Shown here: one piece after another, positions 40,594 to 55,900 of the stretch
Numbering within the stretch: the stretch's first letter is position 1
Layout of the letters: each line of letters begins with the position of its first letter
Assembly: GCA_030141605.1 (NCBI GenBank)
Contig: JAQGDQ010000400.1
Location: 84,866-148,865 of the forward strand
Direction: 5' to 3'
From: Tubiluchus corallicola
Lineage: Eukaryota > Priapulida > Priapulimorpha > Priapulimorphida > Tubiluchidae
Length of the DNA stretch: 64,000 nt
Notes under the pieces: generated by a model
Told to the model about the DNA's origin: nothing
Database searches by the model: none
What the model saw: only the letters and a program-made list of their open reading frames with translations
Translations under genes and position numbers: made by a program

Positions 40594-42294
40594 ACATTCC
40601 TTGCTCCTACAGAATGCTATCTATGTACAGTGAACACATTTACTATCGTATCTTTCAAATATGAGGAAAGCAATTGGTGTCGTTACTTCACTTACCTTTT
40701 GAGGCAATTGAAGGTGGTGACAGGAAGTACATGGACATTTTCTGTTGCTGTAGGTGTAAGATAAAATACGTGTTTTCATTTTCTGATGTGCTACATTTAT
40801 TTGCTCAAGTTTAGAGTTCTAAAATGGTGAATTTAGCAATGAAATTTAAAATCTGGGAGAATAGATATGGTAATGCTATGCTTGCCATGTTTCTTTGCTT
40901 AAGTTTGGATTTCTGTAAGTGGTGAATTTGGTAAGTGAATGTAAAATCTAGAAGCATAGACATAGCTATGCCGTATCTATACAGATCTCTAGCATGCCAC
41001 ATATATACAGAATACATGAGAACAAAGATAATTATCAGTTTCATGATGTTAGCTATTGGATGTTTCTTAGCTTGCTTTTAAAAGTCAGTGGTGTACTGTA
41101 GATTTCAAGTTCGAGAAACTCGAGGATTATATTCAAATTAACTTTCCGTCATAACTTAAACAGTAAAATGTTGAACCAAGCTCGTTCATTTTTGCCCAGG
41201 TTTTTTTCTCTTTCCAGCAATATTTTTTTCAGCACCGTGTACTAATACCAAAGTGTAATATGTAGATATTGTTAAGAGTGTAAAGAATTGAGTTTACATT
41301 ACTTGTAGATTTGATGATTATGAACGATTATAAAATGAAATTGACAAGTATGGAGCTAGATAAATTATATTATTGTGTAAATTATGGTAATTTTTGTAAT
41401 TGTATATAGTTTCTATGACATATACATGGAAATGATGCTTTGATTTAGAAATATAGATGAGTTGGGTGGATTGTTGCGATGAGTTGACTTGTCTCTTTTA
41501 GAGCCTTTGTTTGTCTGTGCGATTTGTGTTGCTGTTCTTATATGAAGGTTAGCGGTCAATATAGCATTTTTTAGAGTATTAAAATGTAGGGAAACTTCAC
41601 AGCCCAAAATTGTAAACAAGGCAGGTCATTGCTGGTTATATTTGGATGCGATTTCTTTTCCGGCAGTAATAGTAATCACAGCCAATAAACGCTTGGCAAA
41701 TGCCAAAAGACCTGAAAGTTTAAAACATTAAGATGTTAAAAGGTTAATTCCTTTCACGTACTGTAAATGTTTATTGAAATATAGAATACATCATTCCAGC
41801 TTGATTGTCCATGTGATGGAGAAAATAAATATATTTCTCCTGGGTTCCCTTTCTCGTGCTTGTGAAGGTTTCTCTTACAAATGTAATAATCCTACATTTC
41901 ACTACAATGTAAAGCTGCATCTTTAATATTGTAGCAAAAGTATTTTTAATCAGTAATTTTTCAGTAGATTGCTATAGAACACTATTTGCTTGTTGGAATT
42001 CAAGAGATATCAAGGCATCCTGGAAATGTGTTATTCGCATTATTTGTATAGCGAATTTTGTACTACGTAATGTGTTTCATCAACTTCCTTAATGTATATC
42101 AATGTTTTATAACGTTTTATGATCATAGAAACTGGGCTTACTACAATGTTGTGTTAAAGATAATAAATGCTTTTGTGATAAAGTAATGCAAATGTATAAG
42201 GCAATATAGTACAATGTACAGTAACTGATAACACAATTCGTTTCTGTTTCATTTTCTATGAAAATATCAGGCAAAGGGTGAAGCTGTAATAATA

Positions 42295-42799
42295 CAGGGA
42301 TGAGAATTTTCTGCGGATACGCGGAATTCCGAGTTTTTGCCATTTTTGTAAATCGCGTAAATTCGTTGAGAAAGTTTGTACGAACCCTGTACATAATTTC
42401 ACAAGCTGACTGCTAGTTGGCAGGCCGTCACTTTGTTTACATCACGTATATCAGTGTAACCACGTGTATATCTCTATGTATAAAAATATAGAATCAATTG
42501 TGCAGAGTTATTTGAGTCAATTGCAGACAGTTTTTATATACTTTTCCATAGGAGCGGCCAGTACTTAGGCGTTTTTGAGACAATTAGGTATCATGTATCC
42601 TTGATAGTTGGATATTTTGAATTATGCATGAAACAAGGTAACTGATACTTTAAGTTCACTTAGAGGCTCTCTATGGTCACAAAATTGCAATTTGTTGCTG
42701 GCTCCAAGGGGGCTTTGCATCTCAACCCCGTTAGGGGCCTAAGGACCCAAAACCCCGGCCTGTTTCAGAGTTTTTTGCAATTTGTCATTCTCATCCCTG
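42295..42799 (+). mobile_element. CAGGGATGAGAAT-type MITE, copy 1
   Basis: Ends CAGGGATGAGAATTTTCTGC and GTCATTCTCATCCCTG share a 13-bp inverted repeat. Flanks ATAATA and ATAATC suggest a short target duplication. A CG-rich block sits inside the right end. hAT-like by its CAGGG end, but the family is unassigned. Confidence 0.7.
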
Positions 42800-43356
42800 A
42801 TAATCACATCACACAGAGTCAGTAGTCCATTACATATGCATTAGGCAAACCAAATAGGGTTCATCACAGGGCAATGAGTACCAGAGCTTTAGACGAATCA
42901 GTTGCTTAAAAAAGGAGGAAGCTGTAATAGCTCGCTGTTGCTCTAAAGATCTCGTTCACACAACTTCAGTATCAATGGTAAATGGCGACTGTAGTTCCAC
43001 AAAACCAAAATTCATAAAACTTGCATATGATTTTCATTGTTGGAAAAGTGACTATTTGGCCTGGCAACCAGTCAAATAATCAAAGTGCGATTCTGATGCA
43101 TGAACTTAATATGAAATGTTTTTCACTGTTTCTTAAATAATAACATGACCAGCTCTTCAACTATATGGTAACAGCAGGTTGACTATGCTAAGTGCCCTTA
43201 CATGGTGTGACGGACTGAAGTGTGTGACGTAAAAGATAATAGCAAGGTGTTACAGATAATGAAGTTTTTTATCCAAAAATGCTGTAAACTGTAGATGAAT
43301 CTACGTTCCAGTCATGCTGCCAACATGATGAGTGGCAGAAAAGTAACGGCCGATTT

Positions 43357-44525
43357 GCAAGTTACCAATTCTTGTTACAAGTATGATTAAAAGTCAGAGG
43401 TGAAGAACTTTGACCAATGCAAGTTACCAATTCTTGTTACAAGTATGATTAAAAGTCAGAGGTGAAGAACTTTGACCAATGCAAGTTACCAATTCTTGTT
43501 ACAAGTATGATTAAAAGTCAGAGGTGAAGAACTTTGACAATGCAAGTTACCAATTCTTGTTACAAGTATGATTAAAAGTCAGAGGTGAAGAACTTTGACA
43601 ATGCAAGTTACCAATTCTTGTTACAAGCATGATTAAAAGTCAGAGGTGAAGAACTTTGATAATGCAAGTTACCAATTCTTGTTACAAGTATGATTAAAAG
43701 TCAGAGGTGAAGAACTTTGACCAATGCAAGTTACCAATTCTTGTTACAAGTATGATTAAAAGTCAGAGGTGAAGAACTTTGACAATGCAAGTTACCAATT
43801 CTTGTTACAAGTATGATTAAAAGTCAGAGGTGAAGAACTTTGACAATGCAAGTTACCAATTCTTGTTACAAGTATGATTAAAAGTCAGAGGTGAAGAACT
43901 TTGACCAATGCAAGTTACCAATTCTTGTTACAAGTATGATTAAAAGTCAGAGGTGAAGAACTTTGACAATGCAAGTTACCAATTCTTGTTACAAGTATGA
44001 TTAAAAGTCAGAGGTGAAGAACTTTGACAATGCAAGTTACCAATTCTTGTTACAAGTATGATTAAAAGTCAGAGGTGAAGAACTTTGACCAATGCAAGTT
44101 ACCAATTCTTGTTACAAGTATGATTAAAAGTCAGAGGTGAAGAACTTTGACCAATGCAAGTTACCAATTCTTGTTACAAGTATGATTAAAAGTCAGAGGT
44201 GAAGAACTTTGACAATGCAAGTTACCAATTCTTGTTACAAGTATGATTAAAAGTCAGAGGTGAAGAACTTTGACAATGCAAGTTACCAATTCTTGTTACA
44301 AGTATGATTAAAAGTCAGAGGTGAAGAACTTTGACCAATGCAAGTTACCAATTCTTGTTACAAGTATGATTAAAAGTCAGAGGTGAAGAACTTTGAACAG
44401 TGCAAGTTACCAATTCTTGTTACAAGTATAATTAAAAGTCAGAGGTGAAGAACTTTGACCAGTGCAAGTTACCAATTCTTGTTACAAGTATGATTAAAAG
44501 TCAGAGGTGAAGAACTTTGACCAAA
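43357..44525. repeat. 62/61-bp satellite array, 19 copies with higher-order pattern
   Basis: Unit GCAAGTTACCAATTCTTGTT, then ACAAGTATGATTAAAAGTCA, GAGGTGAAGAACTTTGACC and AAT. Some copies lack one C (61 bp). The run 62-61-61 recurs (units 6-8, 9-11, 13-15). The array ends about 170 bp from the rps17 poly(A) signal. Confidence 0.97.
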
Positions 44526-44693
44526 TCTGTTACAACGTGTGTTGTTTCCAGAAAAATAAAAATTCAGACTTTCAGTGAGATAGTAAAAGCAGATAACAAG
44601 TGTAAAACAGTCAATATAACATCTGCCACTTTCTCTCTCAATAACTTCAACATACGAAATACTTGAAACACCAACATTCACATGACACAGGTG

Positions 44694-44699
44694 TTTATT
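44694..44699 (-). terminator. rps17: rps17 poly(A) signal AATAAA
   Basis: AATAAA on the minus strand, 18 bp after the rps17 stop codon. Confidence 0.75.
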
Positions 44700-44717
44700 T
44701 TTCAACTGTACAATAAT

Positions 44718-48354
<3,637 letters not shown>

Positions 48355-48744
48355 TTATTACCAGGCACAGTTGGTGATAAAGTGGAAAGTTTTTCTTGAC
48401 ACAGATTCGCCAAAGTGCCAGTAAAAATTCTTTTTATAATTTTCATTATATGACGGTAGTTTTAACGCAAAAAATATTTTAAAAAGATGCATTATTTTGC
48501 CTAAAAACTTTTGGTCTTAAGTTAAAAATTTCGTATTTCAAAATTATAATTCTGTTTCAGCAATCACTATGTTCCAGGCCCACGGCCGTCACATGAAAAC
48601 AATAAAACGTTTACTTACTGTTAGTCTTTATGCTAAGGGCCTTTTTATAGACTGGCATAGGCCATAGCGTATTAAAGTTTTTAAGAAGTCGTGTTTCTGT
48701 TTTAATAGCTCTTGATTGCGCTGAATGAATAAACTTGCGGCAAC
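48355..48744. promoter_or_regulatory. divergent rps17-hexosaminidase promoter region
   Basis: A 390-bp head-to-head spacer. A minus-strand TATAAAAAG lies at 48649-48641, but it is about 300 bp from the candidate TOP start, so it is not clearly the rps17 TATA box. No other element assigned. Confidence 0.45.
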
Positions 48745-49034
48745 ATGAAAAGCGATTTTACTGTTATAGTATTAGGCATTTTGGTGTTTTATTCATGCTT
48801 TCTCACTCGTACTTCTTGCAATCAACAGCGAGATTATGAAAACGTCGGTACAGTTAAGGTGGAACCAACGGTGGGTCAGCCTTGGCCAAAACCACAAATA
48901 TACCAAGTACAACAAACGTATATGAACATAGACAAACAAAATTTTGAATTTACAGTAAGTCAGAAAACATGTGATATACTGGATGCTGCAATACAACGTT
49001 ATTACAAAACTATTTTTTATCCAGAAGATGGCAG
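48745..49034 (+). CDS. HEXA/HEXB: hexosaminidase exon 1
   Basis: Signal peptide, then [20 protein letters not shown] and [14 protein letters not shown], as in the GH20b domain. The donor GTATTG splits an Arg codon (AG|A). Confidence 0.92.
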
Positions 49035-49852
49035 GTATTGATATTTATATATCATCGTATTTAAAATGTCTTGAAAATAAAAGGTGTCTGTGAGTGTGCT
49101 TAAAATTTGTTACATTCATGATGAGTAACCTTGCTTCTATCCCTAATCCAGTGCTTACAACATAAGCTTAACTTTGAGATTCTGTGGCACTGTAATTATT
49201 TTCTGCCTTTTTATTTGTTATACGCACCAAGTTCTGCATCACATTTCAATCTCACAGCCGTACTGTGGTTTTTGTTAAGGAGTTCCTTATTGTTACTTGT
49301 GAAAAACTGTCTGTGAACATTAACACCTTGTTGAAAGTGTTGGTGCACACAGCTTTGGTGATAGTCCTGCAAGGAATGAAGAACTATGTTATGTGAAAGT
49401 TCTTTTCCTTTAGCAGGCCAGCCAGCTTCGACAGTTAATCATCGACCGACATTTAATTAGTCAAAATCACGTCAGGGTGAGCTGTCACACATTGTGTTAG
49501 TTTGTGAAGTGATGACCTAAGCATTTGTAAGCAAACTATTTCTCAGCTTCCTCACTGATTTTTGTTCCACTGTTCTAACAAATTTAATTTTCACAGAGTT
49601 AAAAGAAGTGTTCTGAGATTTGAACCTGAAGAAAGAAAGCCAAGTCTTGTTGTTGACAGCGATTATCATGGAATCCTACAGTCTCTTAACGTTTTCCTTA
49701 CTAATGACTGTGAAGATCTGCCCGCTATGAATATGGATGAGCAGTGTAGGTTTTTTAAGTTTGATTTTATTTTAAAAAATGAGTTGAAGTTAGGTAAGTT
49801 TGATAGTAAGAACAGATATCCACAACTTATGTGACTGGGAGAGGGAGAGGAA

Positions 49853-49947
<95 letters not shown>

Positions 49948-52900
49948 AGAGAGAGAGAGAGAGAGAGAGAGATTGAGAAGGGAGAGAAAGAGAGAGAGGG
50001 GGAGAGCAAGAGAGATAGAGGGGAGAGGGCAAGAGAGAGAGAGGAGAGAAAGAGAGAGAGGGGGAGAAAGAGAGAGCGGGAGGGGGAGAGAGAGAGGGGG
50101 GGGGGAAGAATAAGCAGACAAGCCATCAACCTGTTTTCTCTTTTTATTGGTGTTGTTTCTCCAGTTGTTGCATTTATAAATAAACACGGGCCTATAAAAG
50201 GTTATAGATTATGTAATACAAATGGCAGAGTTTCAAAGTACGAATATAGTAGGTGGTGGTCTAATAAGAAAATTCAAAAACTCTCGTGAAGCATTAAATT
50301 TATTTTTGAAAATTGCTTCCTTGTATATACTCATTATAAAAGGTCTCTTCTAGTAATAAAGAAACATTAATGCGGTGTGTCTATAATACTAAACATTTAG
50401 ATACTTTTCAATTGAATTTTCCCGAAATTATATTTTCTTCCAGATGAAATAAAGATTGACAATGCAGACTATCCTGGAAAGGGAATCTTGACAAGTGACA
50501 GTATCTGGGGGATTTTGCGAGGTTTAGAAACATTCAGTCAAATTATATACGAGTCTACAGAAGGTTTAGTAAGTTCAGTTTTTTCCTGCCATAGTCAGTA
50601 TTTTTAATAGATGAGAGACAATTTAATTGTTGGGAAAGCATTTCAAGATAGTTTAAGTTAGTAAGTCTGAAATCAACTTTAAATTGAACTTGTAATGTGA
50701 GTCCAGTAGCTTAAAAGTCAATGAGTATTGAATTTGCCAACATGATTATAGCTGGAGAGGTGTTTTTGTTCTGTTAAATGAATATATGATTTTATACTCA
50801 TAGCTTACAATAATTCTATGCTTGGTGTGTTTTTGCATTTTTTTGAAATACTGTTTTTGAGTGAGGGAATAATTAATTCTCGTGATATCATATGCTTAGA
50901 GACCATAGTCGAGTAGTAGCTGAGCTTGTGGATGGGTGTTTGATAGGGGTGAGCATCGAACGTTCGAATCGAATTCGAACGCTCGAATTCGATTCGAATG
51001 AGTTTTTTCATTTCGAACTCTATTCAAATCCAAAACTATAGATTCGAATAATTCAACACTTCAATCACATATGTTCTTTATCACTAAAACGATTGAAACA
51101 TCATGCAATTAGCATAATTTACCTGTGATTTCTGCGCACAATTTTAAAGAAATTACTAGTCGTTTTATTGCAGAACAAAATCTAGTGATATGCATGATCT
51201 TTGTAAGACTAATTTTTACTGGTGGTTTGAAAACTTGTTCGAAAATCTTTCAATCTCAATTCGAATTCGGTTCGAATTCGAAACACTGAAGTTCGGTTCG
51301 ATTCGAATTCGCTGTCTGGTAGAGAATGCTCACCCCTAGTGTTTGAACACCTGCAAAAACTGCTTCTAGTCAGCTTCATAATCTGCCATATTGCCCTGGT
51401 TGTCTACCTCATTTGTGGAGGATTCACAGGCCAAGACAACACTGCTGGTTCAGTGTCTCAGAAAATTTTCCGTGGTAGGTTACAGTCCCTAGTCTTGTCT
51501 TAGCCATCTACAGCGTCGATTTTGGCTTACGGTGCCCTATTTATTGATAACGCTGCGCTGATCTATTACAATCAGTTTGGAGCATTGCATTCAATGTTCT
51601 AATTGACTAATTAAGATTTACGTTTGGTTTAGGATCAGACGTATAAGATTTACGCTTGGTTTAGGATCAGACTTATAAGATTTACGCTTGGTTTAGGATC
51701 AGACTGATAAGATTTACGCTTGGTTTAGGATCAGACTTATAAGATTTACGCTTGGTTTAGGATCAGACTTATAAGATTTACGCTTGGTTTAGGATCAGAC
51801 TTATAAGATTTACGCTTGGTTTAGGATCAGACTTATAAGATTTACGCTTGGTTTAGGATCAGACTTATAAGATTTACGCTTGGTTTAGGATCAGACTTAT
51901 AAGATTTACGCTTGGTTTAGGATCAGACTTATAAGATTTACGCTTGGTTTAGGATCAGACTGATAAGATTTACGCTTGGTTTAGGATCAGACTTATAAGA
52001 TTTACGCTTGGTTTAGGATCAGACTTATAAGATTTACGCTTGGTTTAGGATCAGACTTATAAGATTTACGCTTGGTTTAGGATCAGACTTATAAGATTTA
52101 CGCTTGGTTTAGGATCAGACTTATAAGATTTACGCTTGGTTTAGGATCAGACTTATAAGATTTACGCTTGGTTTAGGATCAGACTTATAAGATTTACGCT
52201 TGGTTTAGGATCAGACTTATAAGATTTACGCTTGGTTTAGGATCAGACTTATAAGATTTACGCTTGGTTTAGGATCAGACTTATAAGATTTACGCTTGGT
52301 TTAGGATCAGACTTATAAGATTTACGCTTGGTTTAGGATCAGACTTATAAGATTTACGCTTGGTTTAGGATCAGACTTATAAGATTTACGCTTGGTTTAG
52401 GATCAGACTTATAAGATTTACGCTTGGTTTAGGATCAGACTTATAAGATTTACGCTTGGTTTAGGATCAGACTTATAAGATTTACGCTTGGTTTAGGATC
52501 AGACTTATAATATTTACGCTTGGTTTAGGATCAGACTTATAAGATTTACGCTTGGTTTAGGATCAGACTTATAAGATTTACGCTTGGTTTAGGATCAGAC
52601 TTATAAGATTTACGCTTGGTTTAGGATCAGACTTATAAGATTTACGCTTGGTTTAGGATCAGACTTATAAGATTTACGCTTGGTTTAGGATCAGACTTAT
52701 AAGATTTACGCTTGGTTTAGGATCAGACTTATAAGATTTACGCTTGGTTTAGATCAGACTTATAAGATTTACGCTTGGTTTAGGATCAGACTTATAAGAT
52801 TTACGCTTGGTTTAGGATCAGACTTATAAGATTTACGCTTGGTTTAGGATCAGACTTATAAGATTTATTAAGAGACTTATAAGATTTACGCTTGGTTTAG

Positions 52901-55900
52901 GATCAGACTTATAAGATTTATGCTTGGTTTAGGAGCAGACTTATAAGATTTACGCTTGGTTTAGGATCAGACTTATAAGATTTACGCTTGGTTTAGGATC
53001 AGACTTATAAAATTTACGTTTGGTTTAGGAGCAGACATAAGATTTACGTTTGGTTTAGGAGCAGACTTATAAATTTTACGTTTGGTTTAGGAGCAGACTT
53101 ACAAGATTTACGTTTGGTTTAGGAGCAGACTTATAAATTTTACGTTTGGTTTAGGAGCAGACTTATAAATTTTACGTTTGGTTTAGGAGCTGACTTGTAA
53201 GATTTACATTTATTTTGTTATGCAGCTGAGGATTAACAGCACTTTTATTGATGATCATCCAAGGTTTTCTCACAGAGGTATCCTGCTGGATACATCCAGG
53301 CACTTTGTAAACAAGGCTGTTTTGTTAAAGAATTTGGTGAGTTTATTGTAGCAGTCAATTTTTATGTTATGCATTAGGTGTACACATATACTTAAGTTAA
53401 TAAGTTATTATAACTATTTTATTTATTTGTAGGAGTGTGTAATTATTTCATTTATTTACAGTAACATGAAATAATTCAACGTTACATAAATTTGGTTTAC
53501 AAGCACAAGATCTAGTACGAATAGTTTGTTTTTCCTCTGCGCAAATTTACTTTTACTGGTTAATCCAAATGTTATTATGTTGTGTATGTTTGTGAACTTT
53601 GTGTTTCATGTTTATGTTTAAAAAAAATTTTACAACAGTTTGTGGCATTTTGTTTTTAAAGGCGATTAGGGATAGCTCGATTGATTATATATTGCTTTAC
53701 TTATGTGGTATTGTGAACTTGTAAAGTTTAAGTCACTATTTTACTCTATGTTTGTCTTATATACTTGTTGCTACTATTCTTGCAGCGAGAGAGAGAGAGA
53801 GAGAGTGGGGAGGGGGAGAAAGAGAGAGGGATAGGTCAATTGATTATATATTACTTTTCTTATGTGGTATTGTGAACTTGTAAAGTTTAAGTCATTATTT
53901 TACTCTATATTTGTAATATATACTTGCCACTATTCTTGTAACCTTGTTATTCAGTAAATTCATATTTGTACAAAAAAATCTATTGCTTAAAGACATTAGT
54001 TTAAAAAAAAATAAAAAACAATATCATTCTTATATTTTATGGAAGAATATGTTAATTTTGCTGGTCCAATGAATTATCACATCTCTACTAAACTCCTTTC
54101 TATTTCATTTCTTTTCTCTTTTTCTCTGTCTTTGTCTATTATTTTATCTTAACTATTCTCTGTTTTTCTATAATTCTTTCTCTTGTTTATTAAGCAGTTT
54201 TTTTCTCCACTTTTCATGGTGGCCTTACAAGCTTTGCTTCTTGACCACCATGCAGCATATATTTCCTGTTGATAAACTATTGTGCCATTAGTAACTATAT
54301 TAATATAGTTGTAGTTCTTTTACAATCATTGTAATTACAATTGATTTGATGTATAACAGTTACAATGTGATAATGTAATTATGCTGAAGTGGACAATAAA
54401 TTGCGTCAATTACGTCAAAAAAATTACATCAATTAACTTTTTAAGGCAAAGTGAAAAAAATCTTTTTTTACAGCAAGTTCTTATTAATTTTACACAAATG
54501 CTTGATTTTTTTTCAGGATACAATGGCATACAATAAGCTTAATGTTTTTCATTGGCATATTGTTGATGATCATTCATTTCCTTACGAAAGTTATTTGTTT
54601 CCAGATTTAAGTGCAAAGGTGAGCCAGTTAAATACTGTAAATGCTTGTTTAAAGGAAGACCGGACGATTGTTTAGACTCAATCTCATCTTAATTTACTGT
54701 CCAAAATATACATGTTCCTGCCTATAAAAGTTAACAATTGTTCCTTATATTTGAATAATTAGCTTAGAATGTTAATTATCGTCAACCGAGCACAGCTATC
54801 GCTTACGTCAGTAACTAACCACAGTTTGTGCAATAGCAGGCATCTTCCCTTGCGCATCAAGCACTTGCATAAGTGTTACAGTACTGCTTAAATGCATGAT
54901 GTCGCGAAAAATGGGCTCTATATCATATGACGTCATGAAACTAACACAACAGTTCATGATCATGGCTATCACGGTACCACCTTCTGTTTGTCGGCCACGC
55001 GCACGTGACAAAAAAGCGCAGTTGCCAATCTTAGTAGATTCACTGAGCCGTGAGTAGCTTTGAAAGTTTAACAAAATTTGAGTATCCGAGGTAATTATTA
55101 TTTAATCTAAACTTTGAATTAAAAAAAGCTATTATAGTTTTCAGTGCTTTAGAGCATACTTTATTTTGAACTAATGTCTGCACAGTCGTCCGGTTTTGCT
55201 TTAATAATGCTAATGTACCCCATCAAATTGTAACCCTGTGTTAAATCTTGTTAATTGAAGCCATGTTTCCATAATGGGGGATGCTTTTGTTGCTGCAAAA
55301 ACAATTAGTGCTTGGATTATGTAAATCAGACAGGTAATGATTTTCGTTGCTTTACTTTGTCGTTATTGTTTTATCAATCATAAATATTAATTGTTTCAGT
55401 AGTGTATGTCATGTAGGTAATTTTGCAGTTATAGTTATATAACACTTGATAGAGTTTTAGCTACAGTCAACTTCGGATATAAGGGACACCTCCAGACCAG
55501 AAAAAACCGTCCCTTATATCTGATGTCCCTTATAGCCGCAGTTGAGTCAGATCGAGGGTGCATCTAGACCTGTATTTTTCTGCACTTTTACCCATGTTTT
55601 TATGGATTATTGCTACACATTCAGTGCAAACGGTATGTAGGAAGCTCCTTCGGTGATGCGAGATGTATGTGACCGCGGAAACCGAGCTGTTCGTAGGCTG
55701 AGTTTGCGATAAAATCAATCAATTTCACTTTGGTTCATTATATGCGAGGTAATTTACCTGGGTTTCTATTACGCGGGACCTAAAGATATCGTCTCTTATA
55801 ACCAAAAGTCTCTTATATCCGAGTACGTTATATACGAAGATTTTTATAAGGAAAAACGTTACGAAAAATTGGGACCTGTAGATCTTCTATTCCATTTTAA

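Larger units (their letters stand above)
40594..44717. other. glmp-rps17 convergent intergenic region
   Basis: Holds the glmp 3' UTR (an AATAAA at 41824 is one possible signal), a CAGGGATGAGAAT element (42295-42799) and the 62-bp satellite (43357-44525). No further gene seen. Confidence 0.55.

Noticed and set aside
48641-48649. Minus-strand TATAAAAAG as the rps17 TATA box
   Set aside because: It lies about 300 bp upstream of the TOP tract that best explains the 5' end, and a start 30 bp from it would fall on a GTAAGT with no room for an exon.
49666-50289. Ser-Leu-Pro and Arg-Glu open frames up to 173 codons
   Set aside because: They run through the (GA)n microsatellite; the real exon 2 of hexosaminidase ends at 49745.
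51612-53215. CRISPR-like regular array (32-bp repeats)
   Set aside because: Units are head-to-tail with no unique spacers, in a eukaryotic intron: a minisatellite.
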